Shown here in pieces: positions 1 through 8,155 of a stretch of 64,000 nt of DNA; position 1 is the first letter of the stretch; each line of letters starts with the position of its first letter. The notes below the pieces were generated by a model. It was not told the origin of the DNA, searched no databases, and saw only the letters and a list, made by a program, of their open reading frames with translations. A program made the translations under genes and the position numbers. This stretch comes from Verrucomicrobia bacterium S94 (GTDB taxonomy: Bacteria > Verrucomicrobiota > Kiritimatiellia > Kiritimatiellales > Pontiellaceae): NCBI GenBank assembly GCA_004299845.1, contig CP036201.1:496001-560000 (forward strand), given 5' to 3'.

Positions 1-2235
1 AAAAAGGTTCAGGAAACGCAGCAGATTGCGGTTGAGATTATCCGCAACCGTATTGATGGGCTGGGTACTGCAGAACCTGAAATTTATCCGCAGGGAAATG
101 ACCGGATTGTGGTTCGTCTTCCCGGTGTCGATCCGGAAACCCGTGCAGAAGCCAGAGCGCAGATTTCACGCGATGCGGTGCTGAGCTTCAAGCTGGTCCA
201 TAAAGACAGCGCGCAGTGGGTCGCGGAAGTTTTCGGTTCCGGTCAGATGCCGCCCGGTTTTAAAATGGGTGGGCAGGACAATGCGGGGATTTTCCTGGTA
301 CGCGATCGAGAAGCCATGGCCGATGAAGAGCTCGACCGCGAATTCTTCAAGCGTCTGCGCCGGTTCGGCGACAAGCCGGCTGACTTTATGCTGATGGAGG
401 ACCGTCACAAGGATAATTCCAAAATTTACCGTCCTGAATATATTGAGCGCCGCCGCCAGATGGGCGGAGACCGTGTGCAGAATGCATCGGTTATGCCGGA
501 TCCGATGACCGGTCTGCCGACGATCTCACTCGAATTTGATTCAGAAGGCCGCAACGAATTCGGTCGTATTACGGAAGAAAATGTAAACCGGCGTCTTGCG
601 GTGATTCTTGATGATAAACTGTATTCTGCGCCGAATATCAATGAAGCGATTTACGGGAATGCATCGATTTCCGGAAGTTTCAGTAACGCTGAAGCCCGCA
701 AACTGGCCAATGTGCTGAAAGCCGGGGCTCTGCCGGGCCGGGTGAAAATTGTGGAAGAACGTACGGTTGCTCCGACTCTCGGCCATGATTCAATCAGCAG
801 CGGGATCAAAGCGATTATCATCGGTGGAGTTGCCGTGCTGGTCTTTATGGGCGTCTACTATCTGATTCCGGGGATGATTGCGAACTTCTCGCTGATTTTC
901 GTTCTGCTGCTGCTGCCGATCGGCATGGTGGTTTCATCCGGATTTCTCGGTGCGGCCACGGGATCGCTGCAGGGCGGGGGAATCAGTCTCCCGACGCTGA
1001 CGCTTTATGGTATTGCCGGTATTGTGCTGACTGTCGGTATGGCGGTGGATGCCAACGTACTGACCTTTGAGCGTATGCGTGAGGAATGGAAAGTCGGCAA
1101 GTCCGTTTCCGGCGCCATTAACGCCGGTTACAATAAAGCTTTCAGCACCATTCTGGATGCGAACGTTACGACTCTGCTTACCGCCGTTATTCTGTTCTGG
1201 CAGGGTTCCGGTCCGATTCGCGGCTTTGCGGTGACGCTGAGTGCGGGTATTATTGTTTCGATGTTCATCGTGCTGGTCATTACCCGTCTTGGGTTTAATA
1301 CGTTGGCGGATAACGGTATGCTCAAGAGCATTAAGATGCTGTCTATTCCGGGGCTGCAGAATGCAAACTTTAATTTCCTGGGCAGCCGGAAAATCGCTGC
1401 AGCTGTGTCGTTGCTGATTATTATCGGTTCGTGGGGCCTTTTCTTTAAGAAAGGTGATGCGAACTTCGGGGTCGATTTTAAAGGGGGGTCCGTGATTACC
1501 TTTGAATTCGACCAGAAGCAGGATATCGAAGTGGTCCGCGCTGCACTGAATGATGCCGGATTTCCGACGGCGGGTATTGCCTATCAGGCTGATGTCAGCG
1601 GCGGGGAAGTGCTGGAACTGAAAATCAGTGATTCCGGTGAAGAAGCGGAGCCGGCCCTTGAGGCGGTTAAAGCTCTCGACGGCGGCTATATTGATGTTAA
1701 AAACGACAGTGTAGGTTCGCAGATCGGATCTGAGCTGAAGCGTAAGGGGCTGATGGCCATTATCTGGTCGCTGGTCGGCATCATTATCTATATTTCGATC
1801 CGCTTCGAATTTGCTTTTGCCTGCGGTGCCATTACTGCATTGGCGCATGACGTGCTGATTACGGTCGGGCTCTTCTGTGCGCTGGGTAATGAGCTGAGTA
1901 TGCCGATTATTGCAGCCCTGCTGACTATTGTCGGTTACTCGGTGAACGATACGATTGTGGTGTTTGACCGTATTCGGGAAGATCTGAAGCTGGAGAAGGG
2001 CAAATCCTATCAGGAAATTGCGAATCTCTCCATCAACCAGACCCTCAGTCGTACGCTGCTGACCTCGGTGACTACGTTGCTCACAGTGATCATGCTGTTG
2101 CTGTTCGGCGGTGGTGCAGTACAGGATTTTGCACTGGCACTGACTATCGGTATTCTGGTGGGCACCTATTCTTCAATCTTTGTGGCCACACCGGTGGTTC
2201 TGCTCTGGCACAAGGGAGAGAAAAAGGTTCAGTAG
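1..2235 (+). CDS. secDF: Protein translocase subunit SecDF fusion, 5' end cut by window edge
   Basis: The frame is open from base 1, so the N-terminus lies outside the window. The first residues (IIRNRIDGLGTAEPEI, then NDRIVVRLPG) are the conserved SecD periplasmic start region, so a GTG at 109 is not the true start. The SecD membrane half follows (VGMAVDANVLTFERMREE near bp 1030-1090). The SecF half begins with GVDFKGGS near bp 1470 and contains GYSVNDTIVVFDRIRE near 1935-1980. Both halves lie in one polypeptide, as in several phyla with fused SecDF. The product is an RND-type inner-membrane protein that uses the ion gradient to complete Sec export. A strong terminator follows the stop. Confidence 0.97.
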   Translation, partial: KKVQETQQIAVEIIRNRIDGLGTAEPEIYPQGNDRIVVRLPGVDPETRAEARAQISRDAVLSFKLVHKDSAQWVAEVFGSGQMPPGFKMGGQDNAGIFLVRDREAMADEELDREFFKRLRRFGDKPADFMLMEDRHKDNSKIYRPEYIERRRQMGGDRVQNASVMPDPMTGLPTISLEFDSEGRNEFGRITEENVNRRLAVILDDKLYSAPNINEAIYGNASISGSFSNAEARKLANVLKAGALPGRVKIVEERTVAPTLGHDSISSGIKAIIIGGVAVLVFMGVYYLIPGMIANFSLIFVLLLLPIGMVVSSGFLGAATGSLQGGGISLPTLTLYGIAGIVLTVGMAVDANVLTFERMREEWKVGKSVSGAINAGYNKAFSTILDANVTTLLTAVILFWQGSGPIRGFAVTLSAGIIVSMFIVLVITRLGFNTLADNGMLKSIKMLSIPGLQNANFNFLGSRKIAAAVSLLIIIGSWGLFFKKGDANFGVDFKGGSVITFEFDQKQDIEVVRAALNDAGFPTAGIAYQADVSGGEVLELKISDSGEEAEPALEAVKALDGGYIDVKNDSVGSQIGSELKRKGLMAIIWSLVGIIIYISIRFEFAFACGAITALAHDVLITVGLFCALGNELSMPIIAALLTIVGYSVNDTIVVFDRIREDLKLEKGKSYQEIANLSINQTLSRTLLTSVTTLLTVIMLLLFGGGAVQDFALALTIGILVGTYSSIFVATPVVLLWHKGEKKVQ

Positions 2236-2264
2236 ACTTCGGGTACTTAATTATTCTATCCTGT

Positions 2265-2295
2265 GGGCGTTCCGTTGACCGGGGCGCCCTTTTTT
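2265..2295 (+). terminator. Rho-independent terminator after secDF
   Basis: A ten-pair stem (GGGCGTTCCG with CGGGGCGCCC, two G-U pairs) with a five-base loop is followed by six T. It lies 30 bases after the secDF stop. The next start codon is only five bases beyond the T-run. Confidence 0.85.
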
Positions 2296-2299
2296 AATA

Positions 2300-3553
2300 A
2301 TGACTGAAAAAAGACACAGATTAGCGTTTCCGATCATGAACTTTCTGCTTCAGCGGGTGGTGGTTCAGGATCTTCCGGCTGATAGCCATGAAAACCGCAC
2401 ACGCCTCGGCATGCTGGCCGGGTGGGTGAGTACGGTGATGAGTGGGTTCATGGCGGCGGCAAAGTTTTTTCTCGGTTTTATCTCCGGGTCGGTTTCGATG
2501 ATGGCCGATGCCACAAACAATCTGACGGATATGGGCAGTTCGCTGGTGATTGCCCTGGGTTTTCAGTGGTCGAGAAAACCGCGGGATGAGGATCATCCTT
2601 TCGGTCATGGACGAATCGAGGCTGTAGCCACCCTGGTGCTGGCGATTGCGCTGATTCTTGTGGGGGCCGAGGTTGGACGTTCGGGCATTGAACGACTGGT
2701 GAATCCGAAACCGGTTGAAGCCCCGTTCTGGGTGCTGGTGATGGTCGGGCTGACGGTTGCGGTTAAGACCTGGATGGCGGTTTTTGCGCGGCAGCTTGCG
2801 CGGCTTTCAAAATCAAAAGTATTGGAGGCCGATGCCTGGAATCATGCTTTTGATATTGTCTGTACGCTCATGGTTCTGGTGGCTCTGCTCAGTTCCGGAT
2901 ACGGGTGGGGGGCTGTCGATGGTTGGACGGCAATCGGTGTGGCGGGGTTTATTCTCTACACCGGAGTTTCATATGCGCGGGAGGCGATCGATATTCTGCT
3001 GGGTAAAAAGCCGGATCCTGAAACCGTACGTGAAATTCATGATGCTGTGCTCGATGTTGACGGTGTGATGGGGGTGCATGAAATCATGGTGCATCACTAC
3101 GGTGATGTGAAAATGGTATCTTTTCACGTGGAGGTGGATGCCAATATCAGCCTTGTGGATGCCCATCTGATCTCGGAGGAGGCGGAATCGGCTGTGGAAC
3201 GGAGCTTCAGGTGGCGGGCTCTGGCTCATCTCGATCCGGTGGATCGGTCCCATCCGTTTTTTGATGTGCTCAGCCGCAGTGTGCATGAGTTTCTGGAGCA
3301 GGAACACTGTCTGGTGGATGTGCACGATCTGCGCGCGGAAGGTGATGCGGAGCCGTTCAGTATTTCCTTTGATCTGGTTACTGATATGGAAACGTCCCGC
3401 ACTGAGTATGATGGGATTTATGATCGGGCGGTCCAATGGCTGGAAGAGCGCATCGGACGGCAGGTGAACCGGGTTGAGATCGGTATTGAAGCCGCTGTGG
3501 AAAGTGCTCCGATGGTCCGCAGGGCATTCCGGCTTCCAGACGCAGGAAAATGA
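2300..3553 (+). CDS. Cation diffusion facilitator (CDF) family metal transporter
   Basis: A 417-residue inner-membrane protein of the CDF family, which exports divalent cations such as Zn2+, Fe2+ or Mn2+ in exchange for protons. The family metal site is intact: ADATNNLTD in TM2 and NHAFD in TM5. The cytoplasmic HPFGHGRIE motif is also present. After TM6 (about residue 225) comes the ferredoxin-like cytoplasmic domain (VHEIMVHHYGDVKMVSFHVEVD). A further 100 or so residues make it longer than the usual 300. The start is uncertain: ATG 2300 abuts the upstream terminator and has no Shine-Dalgarno sequence, and ATG 2336 is an alternative. The metal specificity cannot be read from the sequence. Confidence 0.92.
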   Translation: MTEKRHRLAFPIMNFLLQRVVVQDLPADSHENRTRLGMLAGWVSTVMSGFMAAAKFFLGFISGSVSMMADATNNLTDMGSSLVIALGFQWSRKPRDEDHPFGHGRIEAVATLVLAIALILVGAEVGRSGIERLVNPKPVEAPFWVLVMVGLTVAVKTWMAVFARQLARLSKSKVLEADAWNHAFDIVCTLMVLVALLSSGYGWGAVDGWTAIGVAGFILYTGVSYAREAIDILLGKKPDPETVREIHDAVLDVDGVMGVHEIMVHHYGDVKMVSFHVEVDANISLVDAHLISEEAESAVERSFRWRALAHLDPVDRSHPFFDVLSRSVHEFLEQEHCLVDVHDLRAEGDAEPFSISFDLVTDMETSRTEYDGIYDRAVQWLEERIGRQVNRVEIGIEAAVESAPMVRRAFRLPDAGK

Positions 3554-3633
3554 TCCATTGCGTATTTGCTACGGTCTTTATTGCTGTTATGATTTGAGAT
3601 CACTTTGATGATTTGATTTAAGCGGAGAAAAAT

Positions 3634-3984
3634 ATGGCGCAGAAACTGGGAGATACCACCTGGGTAAACGAACTTATTCCGGATCTTGAGGTACGGAAAA
3701 ACCAGTTTGTTGTTGATACAGATGAGGTGGATGATGAACTGATCGAAGTTTTTGTCGATGAACTGCATCGCCTTTCCAATGAACTGAAGGAGGGGCTGTC
3801 TTCGGAAAATGCCGAAATGGTCCGTATTGCGGCGCACTCCATTAAAGGTATGGGCGGTACGATCGGTCTGCCTGAGATTTCCGTGCTGGGGCTGGAAGTT
3901 GAAAACTGTGCAAAGGAAGAACGCCTCTCTGATGCGCGCCGGCTGGTGACGGCGCTCGGGGATTGGATGAAAACGCTGGATTAA
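3634..3984 (+). CDS. Hpt domain phosphotransfer protein
   Basis: A 116-residue stand-alone histidine phosphotransfer domain. The motif AAHSIKGMGGTIGL (about residues 67-80) holds the phospho-accepting histidine and the lysine-glycine stretch typical of Hpt. A Shine-Dalgarno-like GCGGAG lies just upstream of the ATG. Hpt proteins relay phosphate between receiver domains. The gene directly downstream, six bases away, starts with a receiver domain and is the obvious partner. No cognate hybrid histidine kinase is visible in the cluster, so the phosphate donor must be encoded elsewhere. Confidence 0.9.
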   Translation: MAQKLGDTTWVNELIPDLEVRKNQFVVDTDEVDDELIEVFVDELHRLSNELKEGLSSENAEMVRIAAHSIKGMGGTIGLPEISVLGLEVENCAKEERLSDARRLVTALGDWMKTLD

Positions 3985-3990
3985 CGCCGA

Positions 3991-5634
3991 ATGATTTCAT
4001 CATCTCAGGATAATATGCAGAATTTGCCCTCTTCCCGGCTGGCTCAGAAGTTGTCCGGCCGGGTACTTGTTGTGGATGATGAACTGCCGAACAGGCTCTA
4101 CCTCAGGAAACTGCTTGAAACCAGAGGGTGTGAGGTTTTTGATGTCGATGAGGGACCGGCTGCGCTTAATATTGCCATCCGGCAGGCACCGGACCTTATT
4201 CTGGTCGATGTGATTATGCCTGGAATGGATGGTTTTGAACTCTGCGATCTTTTGCGGAAGGAACCCCGTACCTCCCATATCCCGGTTATCATGGTGACGG
4301 CGAAGTCGAAGATTGAAGACATTGAAACGGGATTTGAACTCGGTGCGATGGATTATATCCGGAAACCCTTTAATCCCCGTGAGCTGGTTCTGCGGGTCGG
4401 CAATGCGCTGGCGCTGAAAAAAAGTAATGATGAGATTACGATCTGGAATAAGCGCGTTTCGCGCGATCTTTCTCTGGCGGGGGCCATCCAGCGGTCGCTC
4501 TTTTCCGATATTCCGCATTTTTCTCAGCGGTTTGAAGTCCGGATTGCTTATGAACCCTGCATGGATGTCGGGGGTGACGCGTTTGATATCATATCGCTTC
4601 CGAACGGAAAGCATGCGGTTTATGTGGCGGATGTGTCCGGGCACGGCGTGGCACCGGCTATGATTTCTTCGCTGTTGAAAGCCACGGCCAGCGAAATGAT
4701 TCATCGGTATGCTGACCGGGGACCTGCGGAGGTGTGTAATGCTCTGAATATGATGTTCCGGCGGCGGATTGATAATCCCTCCTATTTTGCAACTCTGTTT
4801 ATGGCCATTCATGATGCGGAGACGCTGGAGTGGCGGTGTATGAACTGCGGTCATCCGAATCCGGTGCTGATTCGCGACGGTGAATATATCAGTCTTGGTC
4901 GTGAAGGCGATGGCGGGGGGGCTCCGGTGGGTTTTCCTTTCGGGCCGGAACGTCCGTATACGGAAGACGATGAGGTGATCATTAAAGACGAGGGAAACTC
5001 CTTTCTGCTTCTTTACACCGACGGTCTTATGGAAGCGCGCCACCGCGAGAGCGGCGAGGAGTGCGGCGATTTCATGAAGAAGACTTATCAGAAAGTGGTC
5101 TCTCAGCCGGAACATCCCAATAAAGCAGTACGTCTGCTGCGTGAACTGGAGGGGTATGATTTCGATATTGCGGCTGACGACTGTACGGCCATATCGATCC
5201 ACATGCTTGATCCGCGGCGCATTGTGCTTGAGCAGACTGTGCCGCGAAATATTCATCTGGTATCTGAGGTTGCCCGCCAGTCTGAAGCCGCGGTGACCTC
5301 GGTCGGTATTTCGGTGAATACAGCGGCCATGCTGCGGTTGCTGGTGATGGAACTTGGTGCGAACCTGGTGGACCATAGCGGGCTGGATGAAGATGATTCG
5401 TTCTGGCTGCAGATCCGGGTGGATGGAAAAACCTGTCAGGTGGTACTGCGTGACGAGGGCGCGGAGTGGGATCTGGAAGAAGCGCTGAACCGGAAACTCG
5501 ATGATTCCTACATGGGCGAGCGCGGGCGCGGACTGGCTATTACCAATACGATTACCGACCGGATTGAACGTTATCGGGTTCAGACACAGAATCTGACCTA
5601 TTGTACCATTGTTGACGAGGAACGCGATTCATAA
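3991..5634 (+). CDS. Receiver domain + SpoIIE/RsbU-type PP2C phosphatase + RsbW-like kinase domain
   Basis: A 547-residue three-domain regulator. Residues 25-140 are a CheY-like receiver (VLVVDDE, phospho-Asp in LILVDVIMPGMDG, Lys in IRKPFNP). Residues about 160-400 are a PP2C/SpoIIE phosphatase (PCMDVGGDAFD, VADVSGHGVAPA, LLYTDGLMEA). Residues about 430-540 are a GHKL ATPase of the RsbW type (MELGANLVDHSG, RDEGAEWD, GRGLAITNT). Phosphatase and anti-sigma-type kinase in one chain suggest both activities act on the STAS protein encoded downstream at 6384. The stop overlaps the next start by one base, indicating one operon with the Hpt gene and the sugar transferase. Confidence 0.93.
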   Translation: MISSSQDNMQNLPSSRLAQKLSGRVLVVDDELPNRLYLRKLLETRGCEVFDVDEGPAALNIAIRQAPDLILVDVIMPGMDGFELCDLLRKEPRTSHIPVIMVTAKSKIEDIETGFELGAMDYIRKPFNPRELVLRVGNALALKKSNDEITIWNKRVSRDLSLAGAIQRSLFSDIPHFSQRFEVRIAYEPCMDVGGDAFDIISLPNGKHAVYVADVSGHGVAPAMISSLLKATASEMIHRYADRGPAEVCNALNMMFRRRIDNPSYFATLFMAIHDAETLEWRCMNCGHPNPVLIRDGEYISLGREGDGGGAPVGFPFGPERPYTEDDEVIIKDEGNSFLLLYTDGLMEARHRESGEECGDFMKKTYQKVVSQPEHPNKAVRLLRELEGYDFDIAADDCTAISIHMLDPRRIVLEQTVPRNIHLVSEVARQSEAAVTSVGISVNTAAMLRLLVMELGANLVDHSGLDEDDSFWLQIRVDGKTCQVVLRDEGAEWDLEEALNRKLDDSYMGERGRGLAITNTITDRIERYRVQTQNLTYCTIVDEERDS

Positions 5635-6368
5635 TGGAACGTCCTGTATACAGAGCCCGGCGGGAGTTGTTTGATCGGATGGAAATTCCGATCACAAAGG
5701 CTGATGCACATATTCTCAAGTTTAAGCAGCGTTCGCGCCTGCTGGTCTGGGAAGGGATGCTTCGCAGTCTGCTGGTGGTAAAGCGGACGATGGATATTCT
5801 GGGTAGTACTGTGGCGATTCTTGTTCTGCTGCCCGTTTTTTTTCTGGTGGCGCTCTGTATTCTGATGGAGGACGGCTTCCCGGTGATTTATGTGCAGAAA
5901 CGCGTGGGGTTGAATGGACGTGAATTCCGGTTCTATAAATTCCGTACCATGGTCCGCAATGCCGATGCATTGCGCGCGGAGCTGGAAGAGCAGAATGAAC
6001 TGAGCGGAAGAGTTACATTTAAAATGAAAAACGATCCACGTGTATTGAAAGTCGGGCGCTTCCTCAGACGTTCGAGCATAGATGAAATTCCTCAGTTTTT
6101 CAATGTGCTCATCGGGGACCTTTCTCTGGTTGGGCCTCGTCCGCCGTTGCCGGAGGAAGTGCGGAAGTATACACTGTCGGAACGGAAGCGGCTGCATGTT
6201 AAACCCGGGCTGACGTGTCTGTGGCAGATCGGCGGGCGGGCGGATGTTCCGTTTCATGAACAGGTCGGCCTGGATATGCAGTATATACAGAGTCAGAGTT
6301 TCTTTAAAGATATGATAATCATGTTGAAAACGATTCCCGCTGTATTATTCGGTCGCGGGGCATATTAG
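5634..6368 (+). CDS. Bacterial sugar transferase (undecaprenyl-phosphate sugar-1-phosphate transferase, WbaP/ExoY type)
   Basis: A 244-residue membrane enzyme expected to move a sugar-1-phosphate onto undecaprenyl phosphate and so start a surface polysaccharide repeat. The hallmarks are complete: KRTMDILGS leading into a hydrophobic segment, FPVIYVQKRVGLNGREF, FYKFRTM, RRSSIDEIPQFFNVLIGDLS, LVGPRPPLP and PGLTCLWQI. It is the short form, with about 80 soluble residues before the membrane segment. Its ATG overlaps the upstream stop by one base. Placement between a PP2C/kinase regulator and a STAS protein suggests signalling control of polysaccharide initiation. Confidence 0.95.
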   Translation: MERPVYRARRELFDRMEIPITKADAHILKFKQRSRLLVWEGMLRSLLVVKRTMDILGSTVAILVLLPVFFLVALCILMEDGFPVIYVQKRVGLNGREFRFYKFRTMVRNADALRAELEEQNELSGRVTFKMKNDPRVLKVGRFLRRSSIDEIPQFFNVLIGDLSLVGPRPPLPEEVRKYTLSERKRLHVKPGLTCLWQIGGRADVPFHEQVGLDMQYIQSQSFFKDMIIMLKTIPAVLFGRGAY

Positions 6369-6383
6369 GGAGGTACTTGCGTT

Positions 6384-6725
6384 ATGTTGGTGAATTGCGA
6401 GAAACAGAATGAAATAGGAGTCGTGCGGGTCAGTAAAGCCCTCACGGCGGCGACGGTCGATGCCTTCCGCGATCAGTTTAATCATTGGTCTTCGGCGGAG
6501 ACCGATGTGAAAAACTATGTTATCGATCTGGCCGAAGTGGATTTTATGGATTCCGCCGGACTCGGTACACTGATTGCCGTATTGAAGCGGGTTACTGAAC
6601 AGGGCGGGGATATGAAAATCGCCAATCTGCAGAAGAAGCCGCGTATGGTTTTTGAAATAACACGGGCGTATAAGGTGTTTGAAATTTATGAGTCCGTCGA
6701 AGATGCTATCAAAGGTTTCGAGTAG
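6384..6725 (+). CDS. STAS domain anti-sigma-factor antagonist-like protein
   Basis: A 113-residue stand-alone STAS domain of the SpoIIAA/RsbV type. The conserved strand-helix YVIDLAEVDFMDSAGLGTLIAV (about residues 47-68) contains the serine (DSAGLG) that partner kinases phosphorylate and PP2C enzymes dephosphorylate in this family. GGGAGG lies 12 bases upstream of the ATG. The natural partner is the PP2C/kinase fusion two genes upstream. No sigma factor is present in the cluster, so the STAS output could act on a neighbouring sugar-transfer protein rather than on transcription. Confidence 0.93.
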   Translation: MLVNCEKQNEIGVVRVSKALTAATVDAFRDQFNHWSSAETDVKNYVIDLAEVDFMDSAGLGTLIAVLKRVTEQGGDMKIANLQKKPRMVFEITRAYKVFEIYESVEDAIKGFE

Positions 6726-6736
6726 AGTGCTGACCG

Positions 6737-8155
6737 ATGATCGCCGTAATCAACACCTCCATCCCATGCACATGGGCAGGGGATATCAGCGAAAAGCCGT
6801 GGGCGTTGCTTCCCATTGCGAACCGGCCGCTGATTGATTACTGGCTGGAAGCCTGCACAGAACAGAATATCCGGTCGGTTCATATTGTTCTGCATGATGG
6901 TGCGGAAGAGGTGGAGCGCTTTGTGGGGTCCGGCTCCCGCTGGAATGTGGTCGTTGAATATGTTTTTGCGCGAAGCACCGAGACGCCGGTCGATTATCTT
7001 CGTTCGATTTCCGGATACTGGAAAAACGGACTGCTCTATTTCGGCGGGCCGTTTTTTATGCGCCGGCGGCAGGCGTTCACTCCGGAGCATTTCAGCCGGT
7101 TGCCGGCCTGCTGTCATGGGCCGGGCGATCCGCCGGTTTTTCTCTATGGTCGGGATGAACACGATGTGAACCTGCTGCTGGACGGCGGTTCCCCGCCCGG
7201 CCGCGGGCTTGAGGAGGTGCATGTTCATCCTTATATTATTGAAACAATCGAGGATTATTTCGATATCAATATGAAACTGGTTGCGGGGGAGTTCACGCGC
7301 TACGTCACGGCCGGATTCGCTACGCCCGATAAATCCTCCGTGGGGTTTAATGTCCGGACGCCCCCGTCGAGTTACCTGCGTGCGCCGATCATTGTCGGCG
7401 ATGACTGTCGTTTCGGGGCGATGACCACCATTGGTCCCAAAGCACTTGTGGCGAATCATGTCATCGTGGATGCATTCAGCGAGCTTTCCAACTGCCTTGT
7501 GCTGGAAGATACGTATATCGGACGGAATCTTGAAATCCGCAATAAAATTGTGGCGGGCAACCGGGTGATTGATCCGAGAGACGGAACGTGTATTCAAATT
7601 GATGATTCGTGGTTGATTGCGCGGAACCGGCCCGAGCTGCTGACCGAAGATGTGGTACGGCTCACTGTGCTTTGGGGAGTGGCGCTTGTGCTGGCAACAT
7701 TGCAGTTGATTCCGTTTCTGGTGTTGTATCCTCTGATCAGGCTGACCGGGATTGCCGGTTTCAAGAAACAGCAGTTTCATGATCCGCACACCGGATATAT
7801 CGCTCTCCCGGTTTTCGGCAAAAAAGCCAACCGAAAGTCGATGCTTTACCGTGTTTTCCGGGCGCTGTCGCTCGACCGCTTCCCGCTGATTCTGCTGGTT
7901 TTGCGCGGGCGCATGTTTCTGAGCGGACAGCCGCCGCTGCGGCATCCGAAGGATGATGAAGTTGTGAAGCAGCTTCGTCGCTATTATCCCGGGGTCTTCT
8001 GCTACCGTGATTATAATCTTGATTCCGACCTGCTCACGGATGCGCTTTGGTATGCACACATCCGTTCGTTGTATGAGGATCTTAAAATTCTGGTGAAAGC
8101 GCTCGTCAGTCGTTTCCTTACAGCTGGTCGTCAAATTCCGGCGGATACCGAGTGA
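6737..8155 (+). CDS. Nucleotidyltransferase-like/left-handed beta-helix protein fused to a sugar-transferase-like tail
   Basis: A 472-residue protein with two recognisable parts. Residues 1-280 resemble NDP-sugar pyrophosphorylases: a GT-A-like fold (EKPWALLPIANRPLIDYWLEA, LLYFGGPFFMR), then hexapeptide-type turns (APIIVGDDCRFGAMTTIG to LEDTYIGRNLEI). The glycine-rich nucleotide loop expected near residue 12 is missing, so catalysis is doubtful. From about residue 305 there is a hydrophobic segment, then a region mirroring the C-terminal half of the nearby sugar transferase (LSLDRFPLILLVLRG, LSGQPPL, YYPGVFCYRD). The catalytic DEIP and GPRP elements are lost. Stop and recJ start overlap by four bases. 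It may be a regulatory or scaffold relative of a sugar transferase. Confidence 0.8.
   Translation: MIAVINTSIPCTWAGDISEKPWALLPIANRPLIDYWLEACTEQNIRSVHIVLHDGAEEVERFVGSGSRWNVVVEYVFARSTETPVDYLRSISGYWKNGLLYFGGPFFMRRRQAFTPEHFSRLPACCHGPGDPPVFLYGRDEHDVNLLLDGGSPPGRGLEEVHVHPYIIETIEDYFDINMKLVAGEFTRYVTAGFATPDKSSVGFNVRTPPSSYLRAPIIVGDDCRFGAMTTIGPKALVANHVIVDAFSELSNCLVLEDTYIGRNLEIRNKIVAGNRVIDPRDGTCIQIDDSWLIARNRPELLTEDVVRLTVLWGVALVLATLQLIPFLVLYPLIRLTGIAGFKKQQFHDPHTGYIALPVFGKKANRKSMLYRVFRALSLDRFPLILLVLRGRMFLSGQPPLRHPKDDEVVKQLRRYYPGVFCYRDYNLDSDLLTDALWYAHIRSLYEDLKILVKALVSRFLTAGRQIPADTE

Noticed and set aside
934-1848. 304-codon minus-strand open frame inside secDF
   Set aside because: It is antisense to a strongly conserved gene, has low-complexity basic composition and no ribosome site; it is a by-product of codon bias. 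The long antisense frames at 4000-5376 and 6686-8134 are of the same kind.
1-2233. Identical 12-base sequence AAAAAGGTTCAG at the window start and at the end of secDF
   Set aside because: Both encode KKVQ in an alanine/lysine-rich protein; a chance match is more likely than flanking repeats of an insertion.
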